Positions 35,101-43,246 of a DNA stretch of 64,000 bases are shown piece by piece; position 1 is the stretch's first letter, and every line of letters starts with the position of its first letter. The translations under genes and the position numbers were made by a program. This DNA is from Deinococcus cellulosilyticus NBRC 106333 = KACC 11606. GTDB taxonomy: Bacteria > Deinococcota > Deinococci > Deinococcales > Deinococcaceae. A model generated the notes under the pieces. The model ran no database searches. It was not told the DNA's origin and worked only from the letters and a program-made list of their open reading frames with translations. The stretch is from NCBI RefSeq assembly GCF_007990775.1, contig NZ_BJXB01000001.1, forward strand, positions 124,001 through 188,000. The letters are read 5' to 3'.

Positions 35101-35533
35101 CACTGTTGACGGGAGCCGCCACAGGGCCACTGGCAACCTGGTCAGAGTTGGCTTCTGCTCCACGAACGGCCACAGCATAACGGTAGGACGTGCCGGGTTG
35201 CACGGTTTTGTCCTGATAGCTGCAGAGGGTTTTTTCAGCATTGGTGCAGGCATTTTTTCCCACCCGGGTCAGCAGGGAGAGGGCCTGGGGTTTCACCTGA
35301 TTGGTGCCCACCTTGGCCAGGGTTTCACGGTAGATTTCGAAACCCAGGATGTTGCTGGCGGTGTTTTCCCAGCTGATTTCCACATAACCAGCTTTGGCCT
35401 GTACGGTGACCCTGGTGGGATTCGCTGGTTTGACAGGTGCAGGGACGCTCGAAGTTTCCCCGCAGGCCACCAGCAAGGAGCCGAGCACGAGGGGCAGAAA
35501 CAAAGCTTTCCATTTCATAGGGACTTTTTGCAT
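32156..35533 (-). CDS. Large surface lipoprotein: FN3, cadherin-like repeats, PKD, C-terminal propeller-like region
   Basis: 1,125 residues. AGGAGA precedes the ATG; the lipobox LVAC places the lipid Cys near residue 24. Then an FN3-like domain (about 38-140), five cadherin/dystroglycan-like repeats of about 95 residues (each with a FSD-x-ED or FSDPE calcium-type motif and a closing LKVRATD..G strand), and a PKD domain (about 641-725, FLDFGDGSPE). The last 400 residues carry recurring SLDGAGNLIW- and VDPQGNRHF-like blades, as in beta-propellers of the delta-60 type. No catalytic motif is visible. An extended adhesion or scaffold protein of the cell surface is the likely role. Direct repeats TTACACA with an 11-bp period lie upstream. 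Confidence 0.82.
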   Translation of the reverse strand: MQKVPMKWKALFLPLVLGSLLVACGETSSVPAPVKPANPTRVTVQAKAGYVEISWENTASNILGFEIYRETLAKVGTNQVKPQALSLLTRVGKNACTNAEKTLCSYQDKTVQPGTSYRYAVAVRGAEANSDQVASGPVAAPVNSAPTSKGIQNLTAPRGSQNQTIDLKTIFSDQEDAATALRFAALSSRPDVASATLDGGVLTLKFLAAGEATVTVTATDTGGLMVSSTFTVTVNNNNTPPAAKPIPDVVIRKGSAPQILNLPEYFSDVQDSSLTYALVSNSAPAVVIPELKGSQLHLTFLGLGTAELVLRATDSEGLLVTAPLKVSVTDDGNQPPVLKPIPDVVGVEGASHQVIYLQEHFSDPEGGSTLYYNLLENSNPAVVKPTLNGSVLDLVFGETGTSTLKVRVTDVGGLYTDATIKVTVNEKPNTAPIALTFPTDTPTEGDPESTLRVSTYFQDREQGSATLTYSLLENSNPAALSASLTGDQLKLGYLKEGTATLKVRATDRGGLSTDNTFKFTVLHRNVPPVATTIADQTLTLGLNPFVQDLSKVFSDPEDGAAGLTYSVVADSVPGVVDVKFSGAQMTVMALKTGTTQLKVRATDQAGASAEVSFKVTVQVSTKPVAVLEASSLHTATQLGVVFDTTKSNDDSGIAAMFLDFGDGSPEISSSDPFSSVGKNYGKFGTYTAKLTIKSRDGEEATTTLPITVGSAPGQVLDYGFLDYSRSGASDLLLPMLGRDEAGNLHLAYEATACTTTCDMAVVNVSAVPSAEGMTFNWNQEEYIHTPTPQDLKRLQMAVDPQGNRHFVTESVVADANDQKTRGVLQVRADGTPGWRLTLPSSLPVAEFSTTTSSPLIPTHLAVSRDSVYLVGNTSASIDASTSVQLGFVQKIQNGTVSWTKFFGTPSKTCDTQNQLQFNAVTLDGNGSLLIAGASSQIQQTDCAPAGSTAHPVLLSLDGAGNLIWQQNLPLVRGGWSLNSEMHLLAHNNMLVLSTEASLNDKTQASVFLLNTAGGILSQDTLGTLEDVTHITGMAPSPDGQVFVLGYSSMALDAAPQGETDPFLRKYSLSGETMFTVQYSADTLPEVTRDLVTIGNHSYMILYIPTARGLLLNLQRIDNQGNQISN

Positions 35534-35589
35534 GGTTCTCCTATAGAATCAATCTCATTGACTCAGATGCAGTACATTGATCTTATCAC

Positions 35590-35607
35590 TTACACATCCT
35601 TTACACA
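35590..35607. promoter_or_regulatory. Candidate response-regulator box (TTACACA x2)
   Basis: TTACACA at 35590-35596 and 35601-35607, an 11-bp period, about 60 bases upstream of the lipoprotein start. The neighbouring pair 4 encodes an OmpR-type regulator. Confidence 0.35.
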
Positions 35608-35754
35608 CTTGAGGTGTCCTGACAGGTGATCCTGAAATTCAAAGCCCCGACAGAGTTCAATAAGAGCGAGAACAGGGCGATGGCAGTACACGGGAATTCA
35701 CGAACACCACCCTGTTGCCTTTTGGGAACAGGACACCGATCATGAAAGTGACGT

Positions 35755-36174
35755 ATGGCTTTCACCTCATCGCATGTCGCCCTGATCCGCAGAACGTTTG
35801 AAGAACTGATCCCCCATGACCTGGAAATGGAAGTGTTCTTCGGAGACATCTTCTACCAGAGGCTGTTTGCACAGCATCCAGAGTTAAAACCGCTGTTTCA
35901 TACGGACATTGCAGAACAGGCCCACCGTCTGGTGACCATGCTTCGCTGGATGGTGGAGCACCTCTCCTCAATCGATGAATTCCAGACCGAAGTGAAAGCC
36001 CTTGGGGAAAGGCATGTGAAATACGGCATCCTGCCCGAGCATTACAACCACGTTGGAGAGGCCCTGATCTGGGTCTTTCAGCAAACACTGGGAGAGGATT
36101 TCACTGAAGAGGTGGCAACCGCCTGGAAAGAAACCTTTCTGCTGATCAGTGAAACCATGCGGGGTGAGAAATGA
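35755..36174 (+). CDS. Single-domain globin, flavohaemoglobin type
   Basis: 139 residues matching the globin fold: Phe48 in PELKPLF at the CD corner, a probable E7 Gln55, and the proximal His87 in ERHVKYGI, followed by a G/H helix pair (VGEALIWVFQQTLG, EEVATAWKETFLLI). The Gln at E7 and the HVKYGI style are closest to the haem domain of flavohaemoglobins, but no FAD/NAD domain follows. It could bind O2 or NO. Its stop overlaps the start of a STAND regulator (ATGA), an unusual partner that points to a sensing role. No Shine-Dalgarno is clear. Confidence 0.88.
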   Translation: MAFTSSHVALIRRTFEELIPHDLEMEVFFGDIFYQRLFAQHPELKPLFHTDIAEQAHRLVTMLRWMVEHLSSIDEFQTEVKALGERHVKYGILPEHYNHVGEALIWVFQQTLGEDFTEEVATAWKETFLLISETMRGEK

Positions 36175-39100
36175 CCCTGAAGGTGCAGCTTCTGGGGCCT
36201 TTCAGGGTGTGGTTTGGAGAATCCTTGATGCCCGAGAAAACCCTGTCCCGCAAGAAGGTGCGCTCGGTGTTCAAGATGCTGGCCTTGCATCCCTCGCACC
36301 GCCTGCAGAAAGAAAGCCTGATCGATCAACTGTGGGCAGACCTGGAGCCCGAACAGGGCGCAGCGCAGCTTTACAATGCCCTTTACAACCTCAGGAAGGC
36401 CTTTCAGCCGTATGGTGGCGTGGAAGTGGGACTGAACAGGGGTGAGATTGTGCTCAGTGCAGAGGGTGGCGTGCGGGTGGACGCGCTCGACTTTGAGAAG
36501 AACACCCTCACCGCTCTGAAGTCCCGTGCCTTTGAGCAGTTGCTTGGTGCCCTCAACCTGTGGACCGGGGATTTCAGCCCTGAAGACCTGTACGACGACT
36601 GGAGCGAACCGTACCGCAACCGTTTCGGAGAACTGCGCCTGCAGTTGCTGCTGGTCTTTGCAGACGAAGCCCTGAGGGCAGGTCAGGTGGAGCGGGCACA
36701 GCAAGCGTATTCCAATGTGCTGGAAGTCTTTCCGGCCAGTGAAGGGGCACATGTGGGCCTGATGCGACTGGCCGTTCTGCTGGGCAACAAAGAGGGCCTC
36801 TCCCGCCAGTACGAGCGTTACACTGCTGCCACTTTTGAGGAACTGGGAGAGGGTCCGGCTCCCCAGGTCCAGGCCCTGTACCAGCAACTCAGGGCTGAGC
36901 TGGAAAAATCTGTTGTGGTGGTGCCACAGCCCACCCTCACTGAATTGCCGGGACGCAAAATGGAACTTCAGCACCTGCAGGGCCTCTTTGCTGAAGGGGC
37001 CAGACTGATCTCCATCGTCGCCATGGGAGGGCAGGGGAAGACCCGACTTGCACAGGTGTTTGCAGAGCAGTGCGGCATCCCGCACATCCTGATTCCTGCC
37101 CACCAGAGCAGCAATGTGGCAGCCCTGCTGGACCGCCTGCGTCTGGAATTGCAGGCTGGAGAAGAACAGGTGCCTGTGCTGGACGTGCTGGCCGCCCGTG
37201 GACAGGTGCTGTTGGTGCTGGACAACACCGAACAGGTGGAAGGCCTTGAAAACTGGATTTCGCAGGCCCTTGGACGGGCACCCGGATTGCGGCTCCTTTG
37301 CACCTCCCGCAGGCCCCTGAACCTTCCCGGAGAGCACCTGCTGGAACTGTCTGGTCTTCGCCCGGAAGATGCCATAAGGCTCTTTTGCGAACTTGCCCGG
37401 AAGACCGATCCTGATTTTGTCTGCACCGAAACAGATCAAAACCTGATCCGGGAGATCAGTGAACAGGTGGGAGGGTCTCCCCTGGCCCTGGAACTTGCCA
37501 CAGGATGGGTGCGTCTGATGACCCTCCCGGAAATCCTGAGCGAGGTCAGGGACAATGTGGCCTTTCTGGACCAGGGGCCACAAAAAAGCCTCTCTCAGGT
37601 CCTGAACAGCACCTGGGACAGGCTCACCCCCTTCGAGCAGGACAGCCTGAAAGCCCTGAGCACTTTTGCAGGAGGGTTCACGGTGCTGCAGGCCCGCAAC
37701 ACCTTTCAGATCCGGCCCCAGGTGCTGCTCAGCCTTTCGCAGCTCGGACTGGTGCAGAAAAATGGTGCCCTGCTGGGTCTCCATCCCCTGATCCGTCAGC
37801 TGGCCCTGGCCCATCTGGAGAAAAACAGCCCCCATCTGGAGGTGCATGCACGGCACCACCTGGATCTGCTGAGGCGCAACCACAGCATCCTGAACGGCAG
37901 TGAACGTGCTGCCTACTCGACAGCCCTGGAGCACAACCGCCAGATCATGCCAGATGTGCTGCTTGCCATGAAGTACAGCCTGCATCACCGGCCTGCGGGG
38001 TTCAGTGAAGCCTGCCCTGCATTCACAGAAGCGTGCATGTTTTCCTTCCTGATGTCCGAGGGCGTGGCCCTTTTGAAGGAAGCCACAAACCACCCGGACC
38101 CACAGGTGAGGAGCGTGTCCCTGCTGTGCCTCGGTGAGGTGCATGTCTGGCAGGGCGATCTTGCAGCAGGCCTGAATTGCCTGAAAGCCTGCGACCTGCA
38201 GTTGCTCAACCCTGCCCTGCAAGCCCTGTGGTACAGGCACCACGGCCTGATCGCTGAACGGCAGGGACAGTTCGAAGCCAGCCTTGAGGACCTGAGGCGT
38301 GGTCTGGAGGTGGCCCCCACAGAGGACGCCATCGCCCTGCTGCACCTGCAGATGGGAGATGCGTATGCCGCCAAAAGCATGTTTCCAGAAGCGTCGGAAG
38401 CTTACCGCAAAGCAGGACTCCTGACCATCACGCAGAACAACCCGCGTTTCTATGCCACCCTGATCATGCGGCTTGGAACCCTGGCCGGGCGCACCGAGCA
38501 GTGGGGACCTGCAGAGGAACGCTTCCTGAAAGCCATCGCCGCCTTCCGGGAATTGCAGGACACCGGAAACCTCAATCGGGCCGTCAACAACCTCAGCCTG
38601 GTGTACCTGAGCACCGGGCGTTACAGCGAGGCAAAAGAACAGATCCAGAGCAGCCTGCTGAGGGCCAGACTCTTTCACAGCCCTGGAACCCTCACGGCCC
38701 TGCTGAACAACCTCGGGGTGGCCTGCCTTGCCATCGGTGACCTGAAAACAGCGCTGGAGAGCGTGCAGGAATCCCTGAAAATCTGCCGGGACAGCGGGTT
38801 CACCCGGCGCATTCCCTCGTGCCTGCTGCACCTGGGAGACATTCATCTGGCTGCGCGGGAGTTTGAGCTGGCACGCATGGCTTTTGAGGAAGCCCACAAC
38901 CTCTTTCAGGGCTGGAATCCACTGGGGCAGCTGGACAACCTCTGTGGGGCGGCCTGGATCGCCACCGAGCTGCAGGATTTCACCACAGCCCGAACCCTGC
39001 TGGAAGAAGGCAGGGAACTGGTGCAACGCCATCCTTCCAGACGGGTGCGTTTTCTGGCCACACAGGCCTTTTTGCTGTCCAGATCAGGTCAAAGTTTTGA

Positions 39101-39377
39101 CGCCCAGAAAACCCTGCTGGAAGCCCTGCAGGCCTGCCGGAATCCTTCGGATGAACTCTCGGTGGGATGGTTGATGCCTTCCATGAAGGTCCTGCCCGAT
39201 GACACACTGACCCGTCAACTTGCCGCCCGGGTGGCAGGGTCATCCAGAACCCATTGGCTGCACCACCAGTGGGCTCAGGCGCATGGGGTTCAGGCCGTGC
39301 AGGGAGACCTGCTGGTGTGGGCCAAAGATGCCAGCGCTGCCCTCGCCAGAGCCCTTGAAGGTTTTACTTCCGAATAA
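36171..39377 (+). CDS. STAND-type transcriptional regulator: winged helix, BTAD, NB-ARC ATPase, TPR
   Basis: 1,068 residues. An OmpR/SARP-type winged helix (about 1-95, FRVWFGESLMPEKTLSRKK) and a BTAD helical domain (about 96-245) are followed by an ATPase module. That module has Walker A MGGQGKT (285-291), Walker B VLLVLDN, an LLCTSRRPL sensor and GGSPLALELAT. TPR-like helices fill about 620-1000, including the classic LNNLGVACLAIGD repeat. This is the AfsR/SARP-STAND plan, where ATP binding and an effector switch the protein to an oligomeric DNA-bound state. It is translated from an ATGA overlap with a globin gene, so haem-ligand sensing is a plausible input. Target genes are unknown. Confidence 0.9.
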   Translation: MTLKVQLLGPFRVWFGESLMPEKTLSRKKVRSVFKMLALHPSHRLQKESLIDQLWADLEPEQGAAQLYNALYNLRKAFQPYGGVEVGLNRGEIVLSAEGGVRVDALDFEKNTLTALKSRAFEQLLGALNLWTGDFSPEDLYDDWSEPYRNRFGELRLQLLLVFADEALRAGQVERAQQAYSNVLEVFPASEGAHVGLMRLAVLLGNKEGLSRQYERYTAATFEELGEGPAPQVQALYQQLRAELEKSVVVVPQPTLTELPGRKMELQHLQGLFAEGARLISIVAMGGQGKTRLAQVFAEQCGIPHILIPAHQSSNVAALLDRLRLELQAGEEQVPVLDVLAARGQVLLVLDNTEQVEGLENWISQALGRAPGLRLLCTSRRPLNLPGEHLLELSGLRPEDAIRLFCELARKTDPDFVCTETDQNLIREISEQVGGSPLALELATGWVRLMTLPEILSEVRDNVAFLDQGPQKSLSQVLNSTWDRLTPFEQDSLKALSTFAGGFTVLQARNTFQIRPQVLLSLSQLGLVQKNGALLGLHPLIRQLALAHLEKNSPHLEVHARHHLDLLRRNHSILNGSERAAYSTALEHNRQIMPDVLLAMKYSLHHRPAGFSEACPAFTEACMFSFLMSEGVALLKEATNHPDPQVRSVSLLCLGEVHVWQGDLAAGLNCLKACDLQLLNPALQALWYRHHGLIAERQGQFEASLEDLRRGLEVAPTEDAIALLHLQMGDAYAAKSMFPEASEAYRKAGLLTITQNNPRFYATLIMRLGTLAGRTEQWGPAEERFLKAIAAFRELQDTGNLNRAVNNLSLVYLSTGRYSEAKEQIQSSLLRARLFHSPGTLTALLNNLGVACLAIGDLKTALESVQESLKICRDSGFTRRIPSCLLHLGDIHLAAREFELARMAFEEAHNLFQGWNPLGQLDNLCGAAWIATELQDFTTARTLLEEGRELVQRHPSRRVRFLATQAFLLSRSGQSFDAQKTLLEALQACRNPSDELSVGWLMPSMKVLPDDTLTRQLAARVAGSSRTHWLHHQWAQAHGVQAVQGDLLVWAKDASAALARALEGFTSE

Positions 39378-39397
39378 AGTTCTGCCATCATCAGCAG

Positions 39398-40117
39398 GTG
39401 TCTGCAGCTCCCCTGAACCTCCTGCTCAACCTGCTGATGACGGCCCTTTTTCCCCTGGTGGCCCTGCAGAAGAAACTGCCCGGTCTGGACTGGGGCCTGC
39501 ATGAACTGATCACCCCAGCGGGGGCCTTCATGGTGGCTGCACTGGTGCCTGCCACTTACCTGCTGGTGCAGCGCTGGCAGTCCAGAAAGACCTCTGTGCT
39601 GTGGTTGCTGGTGACCGTCTCCACCCTGCTGAATGCATTGATGGGATTCTGGTGGGTTTCAGGGCTGCTTTTTGCCCTCAAGGACTCCAGCGGTTCCCTG
39701 TTTCTGGCCACCTGCACGGGCCTGTCCCTGGTGCTCAGGAGGCCGCTTTTTGGTTTCATTCTGTGGGAGTTTCTGCAGCCCCAGGGTGAGGTGCAACAGC
39801 AGGTCCTGAGAGACTTCATGGAGAAAGGCAGGGGACGGCAACTGGTCTGGTTCAGCACCTTTCTGCTGTGTGTTAAAGGGCTCACGGTGGCCGGACTCAA
39901 CATCAGCATCAAATTTCAGCTGGTGAAAAGCCCCTTTGGAACCCCTGACTTCAACGCACAACTGGCAGAGGCCATGACCCTGATGATCCCCATTGCTTAC
40001 CTCGCCACCCTGGTCACCTACAGTGTGCTCTTTCTGGTGTGGTTCTTGCACCTGAGGCCTTCTTTAAAACTGGTCCTGCACAGGAAACACTGGTTCGAGG
40101 TTTTGCAGCACAGGTGA
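39398..40117 (+). CDS. VC0807-like integral membrane protein
   Basis: 239 residues starting at GTG 39398, 20 bases after the STAND gene. Five to six membrane spans are visible, with a LVLRRPLFGF segment in the middle and a late NISIKF-x-LVKSPFGTPDFN loop before the final two spans. The RRPLF signature is typical of VC0807/DUF3159-like membrane proteins, whose function is unknown. No ribosome site is clear, so it may depend on translation of the upstream gene. It probably forms an operon with globin and regulator. Confidence 0.65.
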   Translation: MSAAPLNLLLNLLMTALFPLVALQKKLPGLDWGLHELITPAGAFMVAALVPATYLLVQRWQSRKTSVLWLLVTVSTLLNALMGFWWVSGLLFALKDSSGSLFLATCTGLSLVLRRPLFGFILWEFLQPQGEVQQQVLRDFMEKGRGRQLVWFSTFLLCVKGLTVAGLNISIKFQLVKSPFGTPDFNAQLAEAMTLMIPIAYLATLVTYSVLFLVWFLHLRPSLKLVLHRKHWFEVLQHR

Positions 40118-40173
40118 AGGCAAATCCCAATCATCCTTCAATCACCCCTCTTTCTGTAAGGTGCAGGCATCCC

Positions 40174-40195
40174 GGTGAGGGACCTGACCCTCACC
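40174..40195 (+). promoter_or_regulatory. Hairpin before the duplicated-domain gene
   Basis: GGTGAGGG and CCCTCACC pair around ACCTGA, 17 bases before start codon 40213 and just before its Shine-Dalgarno. No U-tract, so it is not a clear terminator; a leader hairpin is possible. Confidence 0.35.
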
Positions 40196-40212
40196 CGCTG
40201 AAGGAGAAGACG

Positions 40213-41652
40213 ATGCTTCACATCCACAAATCCCTGCCCATCCTGATGCTCAGCAGCCTGCTCGGTTCTGCCGCTGCCGCATCTGTCCCTGAAACACTGG
40301 TGGCCGAATGGCTTGCTGGTGAACCCTACCCCGCAGAGTACTTCAACATTGCCACCACCGATTTCCGCAGTGCCAGCACCGGGGCTGAACGTCTGGTGAT
40401 CCGCAAAGACGGCACTTACGAGTTTGCCCAGCTGAAAACAGGAGCCACTCCTGGGTACTTCGGCAGCCTGCTGATTGCCTGTGAAACCATCGACCTCTAC
40501 TGGGAAAAGGGAACCGTCAAGGTGAATGGCAGCCAGCTGGTCCTGCACCCCACCTCCAGCAAGAGCCGCACCGGAGCCACCCCTGTGCGCCACAACAATG
40601 GCTGCACGGTCTACAAAGGCTTTGAGAACACCCGCACCCCCCAGGACCGCACCCTGAAATTCAGTGTTCAGGGCGGTACCCTGAAGCTGACCTCCGGGCA
40701 GAGCACCTCTTCCTACAACACCCGCGCACCCCAGGCCAGCAAACCCAGTGCCACCCCCAGCAAACCCACCAGAGCACAAACCCAGACCAGTTCTGGAAGC
40801 AAACTCTCCAGCAACCTGCAGGGGGAATGGTACAGTGGCACGGTTTCCCCGATGGAGTATTACAACGTCACCACGGGACTGTGGACCAACGCCAGTGGCA
40901 CCAGCACCATCCTGAAGCTGAACGGGGACGGCACATACATGAAAACCGGACTGCTGACGATCTCCACCTTCGGGTGCAACTCCAAACTGTTCGTGCAGGA
41001 GCAGGGCAAAGTGGCACAAAGTGGCAACCAGTTGAATTTCACCCCCACCAGCAGCCTGTCCCAGGGGTACACCTGCAGCCCGGACCACAGCTACAAACAG
41101 GAGAACACCGCCAAACCCAGCAGCGTGAAATACAGCCTGGAGCAGCGGGAATACGGCCTGACCCTGAGCCTCACCACTGCAGATGGCACCACCATCTACC
41201 GTCCCTCTGAGGGAACGGGAAGCACCCCTGCCAACACCTCTTCCAGCAACACTGCCTCCAACTCTGGTTACAGCAACAGCACTCCTGTGCAACAGCAGGT
41301 GAAACCCATCCGCACCGATGCCAGTGGCAACTGGAATGTGCTTTTGAGCGCGGGGGGCGAAACCCTGGAACTGACCATCAGTGTGGATGAGGATGACCGG
41401 GGCATCATGGGCAACGTGTACATGCAGGGCGAGTACGTGGGCTACGTGATGGGCAACCGCAACACGGGCGTGCTGAGCCTCACCCTCAACGACGACGATG
41501 AAACCACCTTCAAAGCCCAGGGCAACTTCAGAAACAACCCTGACAACGCCAGATACCCCATTGATTACTATCTGGGCGAGTTCGAGGCCACCAACGTGCG
41601 GGGGGAGAGCCTGGGCAATGGAGCCCTTGAACTGAGCCGTCCGCAAAATTGA
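40213..41652 (+). CDS. Secreted protein with duplicated beta domain, function unknown
   Basis: AAGGAGAAGACG before ATG 40213 fixes the start. The 479-residue protein has a Sec signal (cut near ALGSAAAA, about 20). Two homologous domains follow: residues about 25-165 (AEWLAGEPYPAEYFN ... DGTYEFA ... GSQLVLHPTSS) and about 200-330 (GEWYSGTVSPMEYYN ... DGTYMKTG ... GNQLNFTPTSS). Each contains two Cys. They are separated and followed by Ser/Thr/Pro/Gln-rich linkers. The last 110 residues form a third beta domain with an acidic DEDDRG loop, possibly calcium-binding. No enzymatic motif is seen, and I do not recognise a family. Confidence 0.7.
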   Translation: MLHIHKSLPILMLSSLLGSAAAASVPETLVAEWLAGEPYPAEYFNIATTDFRSASTGAERLVIRKDGTYEFAQLKTGATPGYFGSLLIACETIDLYWEKGTVKVNGSQLVLHPTSSKSRTGATPVRHNNGCTVYKGFENTRTPQDRTLKFSVQGGTLKLTSGQSTSSYNTRAPQASKPSATPSKPTRAQTQTSSGSKLSSNLQGEWYSGTVSPMEYYNVTTGLWTNASGTSTILKLNGDGTYMKTGLLTISTFGCNSKLFVQEQGKVAQSGNQLNFTPTSSLSQGYTCSPDHSYKQENTAKPSSVKYSLEQREYGLTLSLTTADGTTIYRPSEGTGSTPANTSSSNTASNSGYSNSTPVQQQVKPIRTDASGNWNVLLSAGGETLELTISVDEDDRGIMGNVYMQGEYVGYVMGNRNTGVLSLTLNDDDETTFKAQGNFRNNPDNARYPIDYYLGEFEATNVRGESLGNGALELSRPQN

Positions 41653-41663
41653 ATTCCATAAGC

Positions 41664-41690
41664 AAAAACAGGGCCGCTGGCCCTGTTTTC
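41664..41690. terminator. Terminator between duplicated-domain gene and convergent hydrolase
   Basis: AAAACAGGGCC and GGCCCTGTTTT around GCT, with A and T runs; usable from both sides. Confidence 0.85.
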
Positions 41691-41706
41691 TTTAGTTGTC
41701 CCAGTT

Positions 41707-42555
41707 TTACTTTTGCTGAAGCATGGAGATGATGTTCAGGTCATGGAAGTGCCTGTAGAATTTCGGGAATTCCTCTCCTGCAAGCCCGAGGTCCTGCATG
41801 GCCTGATCGAAGGACCACTGGACCTGCTCCTTTTCAGTCAAACCAGCGGTTTTCTCTTTCAGAAGCTGGTAGTACTTCAGGTTTCTTGCCAGCAGGTCAG
41901 GGCTGGAGGTGCCTCCATGGCAGGCGAAGACCACCTGAGCGTTCAGGCTGTGCATGCGTTCCAGGGAGTCAATCAGCACCGGAAGTTCCGCAGGGTCGGC
42001 GGTATAGGGGATGGGGTGCTCTGCTGCGTCTCCGGTGAGGAGGGTCTGGATTTCGGGAATCCAGACGGCCAGGTGGTCTTTCAGGTGCCCCGGGGTGTGA
42101 ATCAGGTGCAGGGTGAGGTCTCCACCGTGGATTTTCATTTCTCCCGTGAAAGTGACAGTGGGAGGGATGATCTTCACCTGGGCAAAGCGGGGATTTTTTT
42201 CCTGCTGGGATTTCAGGTAGGTTTCTGGTTCTCCACCTGAGAGAAGCTGCGCTGAAACCTCATGGGCGATGATCGGCGCAGGGTACGGTCCTGTGGATGT
42301 GAAAATGGCATTGCCCCAGGTGTGATCCGAATGCTGGTGGGTGTTGATGACCAGGAGGGACCTTCCAGACAGGTCTTCCTGAACGGCAAGCATGATTTTG
42401 AGGGCCTGTTCTGGTGTGCTGGTGGTGTCCACCAGCACCAGATGCCGTTCGGTGGTGATGACGTAGGCGTCCACCTCTCCTGCAGTGTCAAAGACACGGA
42501 TTCTGGCATCCCAGCCGGTGTTGGGGCGTTCTGTCAGGGGAAAGGTTTCAGTCAT
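41707..42555 (-). CDS. Metallo-beta-lactamase-fold hydrolase
   Basis: 282 residues from ATG 42555, which has AGGAG a few bases upstream; 21 residues of upstream frame lie inside the preceding gene. The zinc-binding HQHSDH (His73, His75, Asp77, His78) is followed by HTPGH, a GDA motif and FACHGG. The arrangement matches the wide MBL family (glyoxalase-II-like and related hydrolases). Substrate unknown. It overlaps the upstream flavodoxin-like reductase gene by 8 bases, so both are made from one mRNA. Confidence 0.88.
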   Translation of the reverse strand: MTETFPLTERPNTGWDARIRVFDTAGEVDAYVITTERHLVLVDTTSTPEQALKIMLAVQEDLSGRSLLVINTHQHSDHTWGNAIFTSTGPYPAPIIAHEVSAQLLSGGEPETYLKSQQEKNPRFAQVKIIPPTVTFTGEMKIHGGDLTLHLIHTPGHLKDHLAVWIPEIQTLLTGDAAEHPIPYTADPAELPVLIDSLERMHSLNAQVVFACHGGTSSPDLLARNLKYYQLLKEKTAGLTEKEQVQWSFDQAMQDLGLAGEEFPKFYRHFHDLNIISMLQQK

Positions 42556-43105
42556 GATTTGCTCCTGTGAAAAAGGTCTTTGCCTGCTCCAGGGCATGCT
42601 GATCCTGCAGCACATCACCAGGGCGGGAAACCCAGCCCACCAGTGCGCCCCTGTAATGCATTTTCATGTATCTGGCTGTGTGTTGCAGGGAGAGCAAGAG
42701 AGGCTGAACCTCTTCCTTTTCTCCGGTGTGCACGGTGATGGCGTGCAGGTTCCTGCCTTCCATTTGGGCCTTGAAATTCAGGTCTGGAACGCGCATCCAG
42801 CCACTCCACTCGTCGAGGTACCGCTGGGCCAGGGTGGGAAGGGAGTACCAGTACAGGGGGGCCACCAGCACCAGATCGGTGGCTTCCAGTGTGGCCTCCA
42901 GCAGCACACGGGCAGCACCTTCTGGAGGTGGATAGGTTCCAACGCTGTGCCGCACATCCTCAAACATGGGCAGTGGATGGTCTTTGAGGTCGATCCAGGT
43001 TTGTTTTGCATGTGCAGGCAGGGCTTCAGCAGCTTTGCGGGCGAGTTGCTCGGTGTTGCCGCCTCTGCGGGCACTGCTGAGCAGGAAAAGGTGATGGGTG
43101 GACAT
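42548..43105 (-). CDS. Flavodoxin-like NAD(P)H-dependent oxidoreductase
   Basis: 185 residues from ATG 43105, with GAGGAG just upstream. The N-terminal strand and FMN phosphate loop read FLLSSARRGGNTEQLA. A later APLYWYSLPTLAQRYLDEW segment matches the NADPH-dependent FMN reductase / flavodoxin-fold family. Such enzymes reduce quinones, azo dyes or flavins with NAD(P)H. It is first in an operon with the MBL hydrolase, divergent from a GntR regulator at 43247, which is the natural candidate to control it. Confidence 0.85.
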   Translation of the reverse strand: MSTHHLFLLSSARRGGNTEQLARKAAEALPAHAKQTWIDLKDHPLPMFEDVRHSVGTYPPPEGAARVLLEATLEATDLVLVAPLYWYSLPTLAQRYLDEWSGWMRVPDLNFKAQMEGRNLHAITVHTGEKEEVQPLLLSLQHTARYMKMHYRGALVGWVSRPGDVLQDQHALEQAKTFFTGANHD

Positions 43106-43155
43106 GGCTCCTCTTTCCAGACACGCCATGTGGGTGCTGGCGTCGCCTTGCTGTG

Positions 43156-43167
43156 ATCTTATACAAT
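43156..43167. promoter_or_regulatory. Candidate GntR operator
   Basis: ATCTTATACAAT, an imperfect palindrome close to the ATTGTATACAAT form used by many FCD-type GntR regulators, in the divergent gap between reductase operon and gntR-type gene. Only one half is well conserved. Confidence 0.3.
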
Positions 43168-43246
43168 CTGGATGGCTTAAACGTGAAAAAGGAACTTTTG
43201 CTCTCCAAAAGCTTTTTTCACCTCTGAAAGGTAAAGTGGAACCAGC

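Noticed and set aside
35550..35566. A second radiation/desiccation-like sequence before the large lipoprotein gene
   Set aside because: Only 11 of 17 positions match and one half is poor; this level is expected by chance in a window of this size.
32447..35629. A 1,060-codon open frame on the plus strand across the large lipoprotein gene
   Set aside because: It mirrors a G+C-rich gene with strong codon bias on the other strand. The translation has no domain, is rich in His, Gln, Gly and Arg, and lacks a ribosome site; the minus strand gives a lipoprotein with clear repeats.
36078..39032. A 984-codon open frame on the minus strand across the STAND regulator
   Set aside because: Gln/His/Gly/Phe-rich antisense sequence without motifs; the plus strand has Walker A, Walker B and TPR motifs.
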